The notes under the pieces are model-generated. The model was not told the origin of the DNA. It saw only the letters and a program-made list of their open reading frames with translations, and did not search any database. From Lytechinus variegatus (lineage: Eukaryota; Echinodermata; Echinoidea; Temnopleuroida; Toxopneustidae), in NCBI RefSeq assembly GCF_018143015.1, contig NC_054753.1, positions 28,351,462 to 28,415,461 of the forward strand: DNA of 64,000 bases. Direction: 5' to 3'. Positions 23,761 through 37,300 of the stretch are shown one piece after another. The translations under genes and the position numbers were made by a program. Every line of letters begins with the position of its first letter. Positions within the stretch are counted from its first letter, which is position 1.

Positions 23761-24095
23761 TCCAAACTCCACACTGAAAATCATGAACAAGCCTTGGAAA
23801 TGGGGAAACAGGTAATCAGAGAATGGTGACTGGTACCGTAGGACACAGTTTCAAATTTCAAAGCTGTTTTTTTTTTCTGTACCACGTTCTTCCATACACA
23901 TGGTATGGAAAAAAAATCAACGCAACTTCGGGAAACAGTTGCATGTACATAGGGGTCCATTATGACTACCACCATGTGCAATTTCCAATGCACATATTTC
24001 CCCTACAGATATCACGATTCTGTGATAACATAATTCAAATTACTCGGCAGATAAATCCTAGAGTCTAGTAACTACGTTGGTGAGTTGTCATTTGG

Positions 24096-24567
24096 CTTTG
24101 CTTGTCAAAACGGAGCCTATTAACATCCAAAATAACTTACCTTATTTTTGAATTACAACTTAAAATAATTTGTTTTATTTTCTGGGGGATGAGGTTCATA
24201 TCAGACAATAAATCATCAAACAAAGCTCTATCTATTTTACAAGGCCGGCAGGAGGCTCACGTACGCACGCATTCGTGCATGTACTAGCTAGCCAGTCTGA
24301 GCTCTGTCCCTCTGCCAGGGGCGGTATTCTCTCTTTGCTTGTCAAAACGGAGCCTATTAACATCCAAAATAACTTACCTTATTTTTGAATTACAACTTAA
24401 AATAATTTGTTTTATTTTCTGGGGGATGAGGTTCATATCAGACAATAAATCATCAAACAAAGCTCTATCTATTTTACAAGGCCGGCAGGAGGCTCACGTA
24501 CGCACACATTCGTGCATGTACTAGCTAGCCAGTCTGAGCTCTGTCTCTCTGCCAGGGCGGTATTCTC
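24096..24567. repeat. Recent 237-bp tandem duplication
   Basis: Positions 24096-24332 are repeated at 24333-24567 with only a handful of changes (CGCACGCATT against CGCACACATT, CCAGGGGCGG against CCAGGGCGG). Each unit runs from CTTTGCTTGTCAAAACGG to GGTATTCTCTC and encodes the same chance 61-residue frame. Near-identity means a young duplication, or recent homogenisation. Confidence 0.9.
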
Positions 24568-25098
24568 TCAGATAAAATTTAAAATTTTATCTTGCGTATC
24601 TATACATGTAGATGACAGAGTGTCAGTGCATAAGTAGACTTACCAATCGCATATTTTACCATTGCAATGAGAATGATGTGCTTGCGCCCATGTATCTTTG
24701 AAGAAAAAATAAAAATAAACTTAAAAGAGGGTAGGGCTATTTTATTTCCACGACGTTGATTTCATCAATATTTCTAGGTAAATTAATTCCAAATGTTGAC
24801 ATGAAATAAAAAATATATATATACTTATTGAGAATATCACCTCAACGTTATTTCTGTACAATCAAATTATTTCATAAGACATTTTTTTCCTTATATCGTC
24901 TTTGAAATTATGCCTGAAAAGATGCAATATAGACTTCGAAAAAAGATGAGAGTATTGTCATTTCTTTAAAAAGAAATCTCTGTAAAGACGCACAAGCATA
25001 TAGTGCAAGCGTATTTGAATTCAATTAATTGACGCAATATCACTCCTTTACCACACCTGGCCGAATGGATTTCCATTGGTTGAGTGAGACGAGAGAGC

Positions 25099-25106
25099 TA
25101 TAAAAG
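25099..25106 (+). promoter_or_regulatory. TATA-like box, function unproven
   Basis: TATAAAAG lies 26 bp downstream of CATTGGTTGAG, an inverse CCAAT-like site. It sits just ahead of the SINE. There is no recognised transcript start after it. Confidence 0.2.
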
Positions 25107-25174
25107 CGTGTTTCTCATTGGATATTGATTAAAAAATAGGTGTGTCTAACAGAGATCAAATGAAGATAAAATTG

Positions 25175-25513
25175 TTAGTGGTTCTGACTCTCGCCTTGCA
25201 GACAGAGGGTCATAGTCATGTGTTAAAATCCCACCGCGTTCTAGTGTCCTTTGGCAAGGCGTTTATCCAACCTTTGCCACTCTCGACCCAGGTGCTAAAT
25301 GGGTACTCTTTAAAATGCGAAAGATCTTGTATGTTTGAATTTGCCAGCGCTATAATGAGGCTGCGTCGCTGCGATGAATGCAAGGAATGTTCCCCAGGGA
25401 GTGGAAATTGTGCACTTTTCGTTCGGGATTGAAATGAATCCATTGACCAGGGTAATGATATGCTGTAAAGTGCTTTGAACCATTCTGGAAAAGCGCTATA
25501 TAAAAATTGGCTA
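25175..25513 (+). mobile_element. tRNA-derived SINE, near full length
   Basis: The head TTAGTGGTTCTGACTCTCGC keeps an RNA polymerase III A-box-like stretch, and the degraded TTAAAATCCC lies where a B box would be. The body has TTTGGCAAGGCG, CCACTCTCGACCCAGGTGC and AAATGGGTACTC, and it ends AAAGCGCTATATAAAAATTGG. This is the common sea urchin type of tRNA SINE. Relatives are at 47617-47890, 50119-50300 and, on the minus strand, 32290-32512. The frame MKIKLLVVLTLALQ that looks like a signal peptide is a by-product of its head. Confidence 0.8.
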
Positions 25514-26679
25514 TTATTTCTTTTCAGTGATTCTACCTTTTCGTTGTGTGCTGCAATTCCCCCCCCCCCCTAAAAAATATGATTATAATATAAAAGGAAA
25601 TTAATTAAAGAGTATATTCACAATGATATTGGGTCATGATGGACAAGATAAAAATTAACTCTAAAAAAAATAAATGTGATAACATGGTTCAAACATGGTT
25701 TATGAGAAGTGATAATAGCTATACCGTTATGATAATAATGGCCGATTGTATGTAAAATCATAATATTTTGTTGTGAAATTGTTTTACTTTGTTTTGACAG
25801 ATTTGTTTCTGAGCAAGTGAACTATAATTTCGGAAAAGCATTTGTATTCAATTAAATATTTATTTGCCCGACTGGGCGAGAAGGCCTACTCCAGAACCTA
25901 TGTAGCACATTTATGAATCAATACCTTCATATGACGCAGGGACACTCCAAGAACCAGTGTGACTCAACTAACATTTTAAAGAAAATTATAATGATTTTAT
26001 ACATTATCATGAGAAGCCACAAAGTTATCTGCCTATGCTTCAGCATAGATCTGCATGAAGACCACCTTGAAGGTCAGCATTCTTGTAGAAGAATATCTCC
26101 TAACTGGTTTATTCCTATATGCCCAAACAGTCAAATCCATGAATACCACATCATGGTCACTTAGTTCCGGCATAGGTACACACTGTCTAACCAGTTATTG
26201 TTTGATTTGTGATGATCAAGTCAAGTCTGTTAAGCTACTAAAAAATCATATCAATATCATTTGACCTTAACATTATTCTGAAATCATAAAAATTTGAAGT
26301 GCGTCAAAAATGATTCTCATGACACGTGAGAGAACTTGAATCGAACTTGTCTGTTCATGACTTTGTTGATATTTGCATTACTGGCAGTCTGTAATACTTG
26401 GGGTCTATTATGATTTGATTATTTGTGATTTATATCCTTGACCTTGAACATAACATGTACAGTACAGATAGGCCTTCATCTAAAATCTTTCAAAATGTTA
26501 TGATTTTTCAAGCTCATTGTCATATAATACAAATTCAATCATCTTAGATTCAAGAAGTACTAATTACAAACTTCCTTTTCACCAATTTATCAATATATAA
26601 CATAATATGCATTTAAACTGTTAATCCTAATTAGTAGTTTGCAAATTTTAGGCTATTTCCAGTTATTTTTAGAATAATG
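25514..26679. other. No recognised gene
   Basis: AT-rich sequence with a C run at 25559-25570. Some phrases (GACCTTGAACATAACATG) recall old interspersed repeats, but no ends can be set. Confidence 0.35.
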
Positions 26680-26683
26680 TTAA

Positions 26684-27386
26684 AGGTCCCATGAAATACA
26701 ATACAGCAAAGATGCTGATTTATTCGTTAGCTTAGTGGTTACTAATTACGGTTCCATCAAAATTTTACCCGAAAAACATCCCACATCAGGTTCAAAGGCA
26801 GTTTTATATTGAAAATTTAGCCAAATTTGCCCCGCCCACAAAAATTCAGCCCGATTTGGTTTTGTATATCACATGACAATTATGACGTCAGGAAGGAAGC
26901 TGCTGAGCGTTGTTGACGTTTGGAGCGTGAAGTGCCTATTGTGGTTGCACTTGTGGATTCAAAGTAAATAAATTGAATTGCTGGAATAATATTCAGAACA
27001 TGAATCTTCAAAGTCTGAAGAATCTGACGCAGCTGATGACGATGCTGCAGCCATGATCAAAACCTCATAAAAATCTTTAAAAATCTGTTAAGGATGAGCT
27101 CGGTCGAAACAGCAACTACACAAGGAATGTGTACAATAACTAGGGGTCCGGCTGCACAGCTGGGAAAACCTTTCGATGATGCCACAATGAGTGACAGGTC
27201 GATCGGTCGACTCTTTCAAAAAATTTTAATGGGCGTTCCAGTTGGAAGTTCATTTCCATGGAATAATTCAACACCGGTTCGTCGTACACAGGAACCAATG
27301 GCAAATTCGTATTTTTCAAGTACATGTACATGTACCTAATAATAGATATGTATCTAGAATAAGATGGAATTGGTGTCATAGGACCT
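26684..27386. mobile_element. TTAA-flanked TIR element, family D
   Basis: TTAA at 26680-26683 and 27387-27390 flank AGGTCCCATGA and, on the complement of the right end, AGGTCCTATGA. It is 703 bp long. The interior has an acidic stretch in one frame (SEESDAADDDAA near 27010) and the short frame at 27094-27339. These may be remnants of a transposase gene, but no catalytic motif is visible. Confidence 0.7.
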
Positions 27387-27439
27387 TTAAGGTCAAATGA
27401 TACGGACACCATTTGGTTCATTTATTTGTAACTTAAAGT

Positions 27440-28000
27440 ATAACAAAAGTGGAACATATTTTGCATATTAAAATCAGAATAAAGTCAAAATCCATTTTGA
27501 AATGGCAACATAACTTAGGAAGTATATGGACCTACATGAAGATCATTCAGGAAAATTGGACATAAGGTTAATCAAGTATTACTGAACATCCTCCCTGAGT
27601 TTCAGGTTACATGTACATGACCAAGCTCAAGTGGCTCTTATGATGAATACATCTCTGAAATAATAAGTGAAGCGTCAATAGGGTCAATGACGACCATGTT
27701 GGGTGAATCAACATGGAATCATCGAAATTTTAACCTAAGGTTAAGTTTTTGAAATGTGTCATAACTTAAAAAGTATGTGGACCGAATTCATGAAACATAG
27801 ACATTAAGGTAATCAAGTTGTTTTGCGCACATCTTAGATCACATGATCATGGTCAAAGGTCATTTTGGGTCCATGGACATAGTATTTTATTATCATATGA
27901 ATGTTTTTTTTGTGAATAATTATTCAATAGCTGTTTTCAAAGTCAGCACTGCTGCTAAATCAAATTGCGTAATGCAGGCAAGCCTGCCAGAGGCATTGCA
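27440..28000 (+). mobile_element. Decayed GTCTCACC hairpin-headed element
   Basis: It shares ordered phrases with the better copy at 42925-43578: CATAACTTA, AAAGTAT, CATAAGGTTAAT, ATCAAGTATTACTGAAC, AAGGTTAAGTTTTTGAAATG, GGTCAAAGGTCATTT, and a diverged 3-prime end GCAGGCAAGCCTGCCAGAGG. The head hairpin is not recognisable. Confidence 0.55.
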
Positions 28001-28240
28001 CTTGTTTGATACTTGGATTTATTTTTAATGTTTATTTCAGGTCCTTTGAATATGCATGTCAGAGAAGGGTTAGAAAGTGTTTTTGATGAAATATTTTTGT
28101 GTTTGTTTCATCCAAGAATGGGGTTGCAGTTAATCTACGGGTGCAGTTTATAGCCCATTTTTAAATTATGTTGGGCAAATTGATAAATTTTGAAATGTAG
28201 ATGGAGTTGATGTTTAACTTTCCCTTTGATTTCTTTTTAG

Positions 28241-28348
28241 GATATCCCCTTAGTATTTTCCTGAGAGATAATCTACATGGCACTTCTGCTACTACCAAAC
28301 ATCTCTTCATCTCCACTATAGGACTAGCAATCTGCTATTTCAATTATG
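28241..28348 (+). CDS. LPCAT3: LPCAT3 exon a (first recognised)
   Basis: The acceptor is TTCTTTTTAG and the donor G/GTAATT. The exon starts in phase 1: its first two bases complete a Gly codon. It encodes (G)YPLSIFLRDNLHG and ends ICYFNY, matching the GYP and YFNFG region of vertebrate LPCAT3. The frame also runs back to an ATG at 28201 (MELMFNFPFDFFLGYP), preceded directly by TAG, so a start there cannot be excluded. Confidence 0.85.
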
Positions 28349-31300
28349 GTAATTATCACCTATCATTGTATCTGTGCCTCATGCATGTGTACAATACATG
28401 CATGCTTAATTGATTTAAAGGCTAAAATTGTTTGAATATCTCTTATCAGTAGTACACACATTTTTTTTACACAGATTTTTTTTTACTAACACGTAACAGT
28501 AGGTGAATTTTAGCTTTGTTGATATACACTATTGATATATTTTGTATTTGAATTTTAACGTTTTTAAGATGATGTGGAAGAGGTTCATCGTGGTGATGGA
28601 TTGAGTAGAAGAATAGTAATTGGTTGTCTTACGATCTATCGTGAGACAACTGATTTTTTTTTACTATTTTTCTATTCAACATCAGCTGTTTCATAATAGA
28701 TCAAACTTTTGATCCATCGGGAGACAACCGATTACTATTCAACATCAGCTTTTTCACAATAGATCAAACTTCTGATCCATCAGGAGACAACCGATTACTA
28801 TTCTTCTATTCAACATCAGCTGTTTCACGATAGATCAAACTTGTGATCCATCGGGAGACAACCGATTACTATTCTTCTATTCAACATCAGCTGTTTCACG
28901 ATAGATCAAATTTGTGATCCATTTGGGAGACAACAGATTATTATTCTTTTATCAACATCAGCTGTCTCATGATGGATCAAACTTTTGATCAATATTCTTG
29001 TTATTCTACGCAACATTTTTTTTTTTTCAGTTTAATTCTGGATGAGAGGGTTGGAGTGAGAGGGGATATTGTAATTTGGTTTTATTCTGGGGGAGAGGGT
29101 TGGAGTGAGAGGGGGATATTGTAATTGGTTTTATTCTGGGGGAGAGGGTTGGAGTGAGAGGGGGATATTGTAATCTGGTTTTATTCTGGGGGAGAGGGTT
29201 GGAGTGAGAGGGGGATATTGTAATCTGGTTTTATTCTGGGGGAGAGGGTTGGAGTGACAGGGGGATATTGTAATTTGGTTTTATTCTGGGGGAGAGGGTT
29301 GGAGTGAGAGGGGGATATTGTAATCTGGTTTTATTCTGGGGGAGAGGGTTGGAGTGAGAGGGGGATATTGTAATCTGGTTTTATTCTGGGGGAGAGGGTT
29401 GGAGTGAGAGGGGGATATTGTAATTTGGTTTTATTCTGGGGGAGAGGGTTGGAGTGAGAGGGGGATATTGTAATCTGGTTTTATTCTGGGGGAGAGGGTT
29501 GGAGTGAGAGGGGGATATTGTAATCTGGTTTTATTCTGGGGAGAGGGTTGGAGTGAGAGAGGGATATTGTAATCTGGTTTTATTCTGGGGGAGAGGGTTG
29601 GATTGAGAGGGGGATATTGTAATCTGGCTTTATTCTGGGGAGAGGGTTGGAGTGAAAGGGGATATTGTAATCTGGTCTTATTCTGGGGGAGAGGGTTCGA
29701 GTGAGAGGGGGATATTGTAATCTGGTTTTATTCTGGGGGAGAGGGTTGGAGTGAGAGGGGGATATTGTAATCTGGTTTTATTCTGGGGGAGAGGGTTGGA
29801 GTGAGAGGGGGTATTGTAATCTGGTTTTATTCTGGGGGAAAGGGGGATATTATTATCTGGTTTTATTCTGGGGGAGAGGGTTGGAGTGAGAGGGGGATAT
29901 TGTAATCTGGTTTTATTCTGGGGGAGAGGGTTGGAGTGAGAGGGGGATATTGTAATCTGGTTTTATTCTGGGGGATATTGTTATCTGGTTTTATTCTGGG
30001 GGAGAGGGTTGGAGTGAGAGGGGGATATTGTAATCAGATTTTATTCTGGGGAGAGGGATGGAGTGAGAGGGGGATATTGAAATCTGGTTTTATTCTGGGG
30101 GAGGGGTTGGAGTGACAGGGGGATATTGTAATCAGGTTTTATTCTGGGGGAGAGGGTTGGAGTGAGAGGGGGATATTGTAATCTGGTTTTATTCTGGGGG
30201 AGAGGGTTGGAGTGAGAGGGGGATATTGTAATCTGGTTTTATTCTGGGGAAAGGGGGATATTGTAATCAGGTTTTATTCTGGGGGAGAGGGTTGGAGTGA
30301 GAGGGGGATATTGTAATTTGGTTTTATTCTGGGGGAGAGGGTTGGAGTGAGAGGGGGATATTGTAATCTGGTTTTATTCTGGGGGAGAGACTTGGTCATT
30401 TTCTCGAAATAGCCGTTAAGTCATGACATACATTGTATGCTGCCTGACTATAGATGTCTGATTTGGATTATGATAAAGATATTGACTGACTCTTCTTTTG
30501 GGGAACATAGAAAAATACTACAATTAAAAAACATATATTGCCCTTGTGTAAAGACTAATATGATTTTGTTGTTGGCATTATTTTTTATGTTCTCAAGGCC
30601 AGTCACTAAATCTACCAAAAACTGACAACCATTTATCTTAGTTTGTATAAAAAAAAATGTTTAACAAATAATGGTAACTTTCTTGAAATATGAGTTTATA
30701 TGCAAAATAGTGTATTTTTATTATATTTTAGAACTTCATTAAACCAATTACAACTGGTCTTAGATAGAGCCCTTGTTTAAGCAAGGAATATGTGTACAAT
30801 TAAACCATCAACCTGAGGCATTATAAATAAAAGTGAATAAAAATAAATAAAAGTCAATTTCATGACAAGGAATGTTTTTTTTTTTTTTTGGGGGGGGGGG
30901 GGGGGCTCTGCCCTTGAAACCCAGGGTTTCTACACTTAGAAAGGACAAGGACAAGTCCACCCCAACAAAAAGTTGATTTGATTAAAAAGAGAATAATCCA
31001 ATATAAGCATAACGCTGAAAATTTTATCAAAATTGGATGTAAAATAAGAAAGTTCTGGCATTTTAAACTTTCGCTTAATTTCACAAAACAGTTGTATATT
31101 CACATCTTTGTCGGTTTGCAAATGAGGAAACTGATGACATCACTCACTCACTATTTCTTTGTATTCTATCCATATGGAATATGAAATATTCCAATTTTCT
31201 TCCTGCTGTCATGTGAAACAACAATTCATTCCTCCCTCAACATGTGCAATTAGCATTGTTTAACTGTATGGTTCAATCAAGGTGGTCCTTATTGTTAAAT

Positions 31301-34300
31301 CTGTAAAAAATGAAATATTGTGTAATTCAAATAATAAAAAAACTAAAGAAATGGTAAGTGAGGGACATCTCGACTGTCTCATTTTGCATGTCACTGAGTT
31401 GTGCATATCACTGTTTTTTTTTTAAATAAGCAAAACTTAAAAATGTCATAATTCTTTCTTATTTTACATCCGATTTTGATGAAATTTTCAGCATTATGCT
31501 TGTCTGATTTCAGCAATACATGTATGCTTGTTTGATTTATTCAAATCAACATTTTTCTGGGGTGGACTTGACCTTTAATTAAGTACTGTTATGATCTTAA
31601 GTGGCAAAATATGCATGTACCTACTGAATAATTTTGAAGAGAAAAGGCAATGCTGTTTTTTATTTTGTTTTTTTGCTATAGGAATGGATACAGGATATCT
31701 TTTCTTTTGTTCTCTGTTCAACTACATCCTTCTCTTCCTTGTTGGTGGTACTGGATCATCAGTTATCATTTCCTTTCTATTTAATCTGGTATGTAAATCA
31801 TCAGCATGTAGAATTTTCTACAAAAAAATCTTCACTATAACTTTAATAGATTTGACAAATACTGAATGACTTTTGACAATTAAAAATTCAATAGACATGT
31901 AGGAAATACCCCCACCCATATTTTGTTTAATTTGTAGATTAGTACATGAGACTTTAAAGATACTATATGAGCCTGAGCACATTCCCATCCAATTCTTATA
32001 AATATTTGGTGAATTTGGAAAGGAAAGTAAATCTTAATTATATACATGTACAAGTTAGTGAACCAAACAAGAAAATACCCTAGTTCATGCCGAGTGAACA
32101 CCACAATGTCCAGCGAGCTCAGAGGATCAAACTATATGCTGAATGTAATATTCTATTACCTGACTTTACAATATCTAAAAGATGGCAGAATTTGAACACT
32201 TAAAAATGTTGATTCTCTGTTGGGCTCACTAACTTTTGAGCACCACTGTATAGCATTTCTGAGGAACGATTATCTAGTTTCTTATTCATTAGCACACTAT
32301 ATATTACCCCAACTGGAGCTCCAGTTGCCAAAGGCATTTGGTGCATTCAAGTAATTAATCCTGCTAGGGTATTCATTCACCTCACCTAGGTTGAGTGCAG
32401 CACAAAGAGGATAAATTTCTTGCTGAAAGAAAACACGCTGTGGCTGAGATTAGAACCAATGTTACTCTCATTGAAAGACAAGACTTGTAACCACTAGACA
32501 TCAACCTTGTATTATATCTGTTGTTTCACCCTGCAAAGCAGAAGCTAGGCCTACTGTAGGCGCTTCCTTTCTAACTGCTGCAGCATGGTCAACATCAAAT
32601 CGTAACCAAGGTTAAGTTTTTGAAATGTAAACATTACTGAAAGTACATGCATAAGGATTTATTTTATGAAACTTGGACATATAGGGGTTATCAAGTATCA
32701 CTGATCATGGAGCATGAGTCACATTTTGACTTAAAACACAGCAATGAGGTCTTTTGACTGAATAAACTGAACTACATGCAGATGTTTGTTTTTAATTCAG
32801 GGTTATCTGTTGGTTTCATACGCCATCTTTGCTTCTAATGACTATGATATGAACTGGACTACACCCCAATGTATCTTGACTCTACGAATGATCTCAGTAG
32901 CTTTTGATCTTTATGATGGGCATAAACCTGTGGTAAGTAGTGGCAACATCATAGTATTTCCTTTACTAGTAGTTTTATACGCCCGTCCTGGACAGGACGT
33001 ATTATGGTATCACGCTCGGTGTACGTCCGTCTTTCCGTCTGTTAACTTTTCCTTGTTAATGCGATAACTTCAGTTTGACTTAACCTATGCTCTTTTAATT
33101 TGTTGTGTATGATACTAGCATGGATCCCAGGAAGCCTAATGATTTTGAGGTCAGAAGGTCAAGATCACAGTGACATGTTTTTATCTTGCCCTTCTGCAGT
33201 CCTGGTTAACACGATAACTTTAGTTGAACTTAACCTAGGTTCTTATAATTTGGTGTGTATGATACTAATATGGATCCCAGGAAGCCTATTGATTTTGAGG
33301 TCAGAAGGTCAAAGGTGAAGTCACTACCTTATACTTTTCGTGCTTGACCAATAACTCTATTGTCTGTGTAACAGACGTGCGTATTATGTGCTCGCCCTAG
33401 CGAAACTCTTGTTTTAAGTTGGAAGTACACGTATGATTGATGACATAGTGCTATAAAAGCCAATGTCAATTTAAAAAATTACCTACGAATATCTCAAATT
33501 AGTTAATCTAAATGTAAGGGAATCAGTATCACACATAATTCATCTTAGCATGAACAGACAATTAATTCTCAAACTGAGATCAAAGTAAACTTTGATTTAA
33601 TATGGAATAAGCATGTAAGACAGAAGGCAATTACTAAGAGTTTCTGGCAATATGATTCATGCAAACATTTAGATAGTACTGTCCATCATTTTGCTCACAT
33701 GGTATTTCCACTCTGTAGAAAGTTGCTTGTGTCAACACTTTCTTGTCTGTCAAAATACTGCAGTATTACAGTGTAGGTGTATAATAGTGAATTAATTTAT
33801 TGTAATAATAATAATCATCTAGCGTTGTCCCTTTGAAATAGGTTGGCAGCTAGGTATCTCTGTTGCCTTCTGTCATAAACCCTTGTTCTATAAACTTCAT
33901 AACCAAGATAATTATACAGATACACTTTGTAATTGTGAAGGTTTGTAAATCCGAAACACGTAAGTTGCCTACACCTCGATGTTCGTAACTCTGGAAATGA
34001 AAAAAGGGTTTGTTAATCTGAACATTAGTGGGGTTTTCCGAAGGTTGTTCAATCCCCCCAAAAAATAGGGTTCGTTATTCTGACGGTTCATTATTCCGAA
34101 GATTTTTTAATCCGAAAAATTGATGTAATGCACATGTGACAGTCCTTCACGTTTATAATTTCGTGGAGCTCAATAAATCGCTCTCCTTATTTTGTTCAGG
34201 AGCTCAATTGAGCTCCTCAGAATAGCTATTAATTAATATGTGGTGAAACTAGGCCTGGGTCACGTACGTTTACAAGATGTCGTACGCGCTCCTGCTAAAA

Positions 34301-37300
34301 AAAAAAAAAAGCTAAAATTTCACATTTTACATCTTTAGATCCATGAAATGGCCTTAATTTTTCACTAATTCCTTGAGATACATGTAAGATATGAATATTC
34401 TTCATTTTTCTGATAGTTTTCAACTAAATCAAAGTAATTTCAAGGAATTATGGAAAAAAGAAGGCCATTTCATGGATTTAAAGATGTGAAATTTTAGGGT
34501 TTTTTTTTTTTTTTTTTTTTTTAGGAGCGCGATCGCGCTCCTCAAAAATGAAGGTCTGTTGTGAACAATACACAGTCTCCAACATTCTTAATCCATTTGG
34601 TCTGGCAGCAATTGCTCAGAGAAAATCAAAAGTAAGATGCTTGATCCACGTGTCAATACATGCTTTGACCACCATATACACATATATCATCCTCCGTTGA
34701 AACTATTATTGCATAATATCCTGTTATATTTTAATACAACTCCATTTTGTTACTAAAATAGATTAATTTCATTTTCGGAAAAACAAACCTTATTTATTTT
34801 TTTGACTAATGAATCTTCAGATTAACTAACCTTTTTCTCGTTTTCGGACTTGTAAAGGAATCTTAGGAATAACAAACCTTATTGCGTTATCGGATTAACA
34901 AACCTTCGGAATTATGAACCCTCAGAATTTCAAACCTTCTGAATAACAAACCTTTGGAATATTCAAACGTTTGGAATATTTAACGAACCTTTTGAATTAC
35001 GAATGTAACCCAATTATATTGTAGCAATTGAAATAATGAAAATCAATGTGCAAAACAGAAAGATGATTGCCAGTTGTCTATTAGTTCCTTTCTATCAACT
35101 ATAAATTCCTATTATTTAACCAGTATCATTGCTTGATTAGTCATTTATTGATTGATAAACTTTGACAGGAGAAGCTAAGTTCAGAGCAGAAGTCATTATG
35201 TTTCAAGGAATCACCAGGCCTCTTAGAGATTGTCAGCTATTCTTTCTTTTTTGGCTATCTCTTAACTGGACCACAGGTTAGTATCCTTCCATCTAACATA
35301 ATTCTTCTTGAGTCTATTAAATAATTTCCATTTGCATGATAATCAACCCATACATACAATAAAAAAAAATGGCCAGAAATGCAATTATTGCTGGATTTAT
35401 GAATAATATCAGGTTCCTGAATATTACTTGACACGATATGCAAGTTAATTTGTGTAATTTTCCAAAGCTTTGCAGCTGGGAGTCACAAATTTTTATCTCA
35501 AGACATGATGATGAACAGCATTTGTTTAGCTCCCATTTATCTGTGAAAAAAAGATTCCCACATTTTATGTGATACTAAGAGATGAAACTTATGATAAAAA
35601 TAGAAGGTAAAAGTAGAGATGAAAACAACCAAGAGATGGGATTTGTTAAGAAAGAGAGGAGTCTTGCTGCTTCCCTTTCAGCTGGGGTGATAATAGAACA
35701 TCTGAATAATAAGTGTTTAAAACTCAAGCATCAGAACATTGTATCCCTGTGACTGTTGACTACTAGTATCTCTTTAATGGTTTCTCAACAATGTTTAGAT
35801 TCTTTATGCTGTTAATGAGTGAAAGCAAGAATATTTTTTACTGCAAAAATCATGCAGAAACACCCATAACCATGGATTCAATGATAACAGGACACTAAAA
35901 TACGTGCAAATATTGAATTTCTTAAAGAATCGTATATTCCTTTAATTGACTCTGGGCATAGTGCTAAATTTGTAAACATGCTTGGTGTCCTGTTTCTAAC
36001 ACAAACTATTCATGAGCTTTCTGATTTGTATTGCAATTTAACCAATATTTTTTTAAACTGCTATTGGGATTTGGAAATCACCTTATCAGGGGAACTGTGT
36101 GTCACATTTAACTTGAAAGCAAGCATATTATTAAATATCTTTTGTTAGTAGCATGGACGAGATTGAGGTCTGCAATCAAGTCACTTATGGTCTTAGAATG
36201 AATTGTATGAAAGAGCCCACGTGTATGCTTTAACCCCACAACTTTTGAGACAAATTTCGCTTGTTACGATACTACAGCATCGCAACACCACATGACTTTT
36301 TATGAGACAATTTTATGTCAAAAGTGGCTCATTTTTATACTTTGTGTAGAGAGTCTATGGGAGATGAAATTTATGAAAAGGGTGAATTTTTAAAATTCTA
36401 ATTGCTCTGCTTAATCAATTCAGGGTTTAATTCAGTTGTTAAATGGTTTGTATTAATCTCCATTGAAAAAACAATGAAAACCTCTCGAGATAAAAAACAA
36501 ATAAATACATAAGGGAAATGTTTTGCAATTTTTCTTTATCCTTAAAATAGGAATACAAAGATGACTTCTGGGGGAAAAAGTGAAAATTTGAAGTAAAATT
36601 TGGTGTTAAAGAAGAAGGTCACCCTGACAAAAAGTTTGTTGTAAAAAAGCAGAAAAAATAATTTAAAAATGTTGCCGAAGGTTTTAGAAAAATCCATCAA
36701 AAAATTAAAAAGTTTTTAGAATTGTAATTATTTTATTTGTGACATCATGCGCGAGCAGCATTCCTACATAGTGAATGGTAAAAAACTAATAAAATGTCAT
36801 TTAAAAAAAAAAAGAAAAAGTTTTTTACTGTACCTTCTGGATATCAATAGACAAATTATTTCACATCTGATCATGAAAAGAAATCAAGAATAAGTCATCA
36901 GGAACCATTAAAAAAATGAAATTCATGCATTTTATTTTACATAACATATGGGGTAGCTGCTCATTTATGAAATTACAAATCCCAAAGTAAAAATTTTAAT
37001 AAATTCCCAGGCCTCTACAAAAATGTTTCTATCACTTGCCCTTTTTCTATTCTTTTGCTCTAAATTATTCTTTTATGATGGAACTTCACTCGATTTTAAA
37101 GGTCAAGAGAAATAACAACATATGAGAATCATGTAATGTAGAAAACACACATAGGTCTATAAGTTTATTTTCGGGAAAGTCATGATATCAGTTCTTATTG
37201 CCATCTTAGAAATGGATCTGCTAATTCTTACTAAGTTTCACTAGTAGCTTCACTCACACTACCTTTAGAGCAATAAAATTATGTCACTGCCTATTATGAT

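Noticed and set aside
24102..24524. Two identical 61-residue proteins in tandem
   Set aside because: They are explained by the 237-bp DNA duplication. Composition is not coding-like.
25142..25432. Small secreted protein with signal peptide MKIKLLVVLTLALQ
   Set aside because: Most of the frame lies in the tRNA-derived SINE, and the signal-like part overlaps the SINE head.
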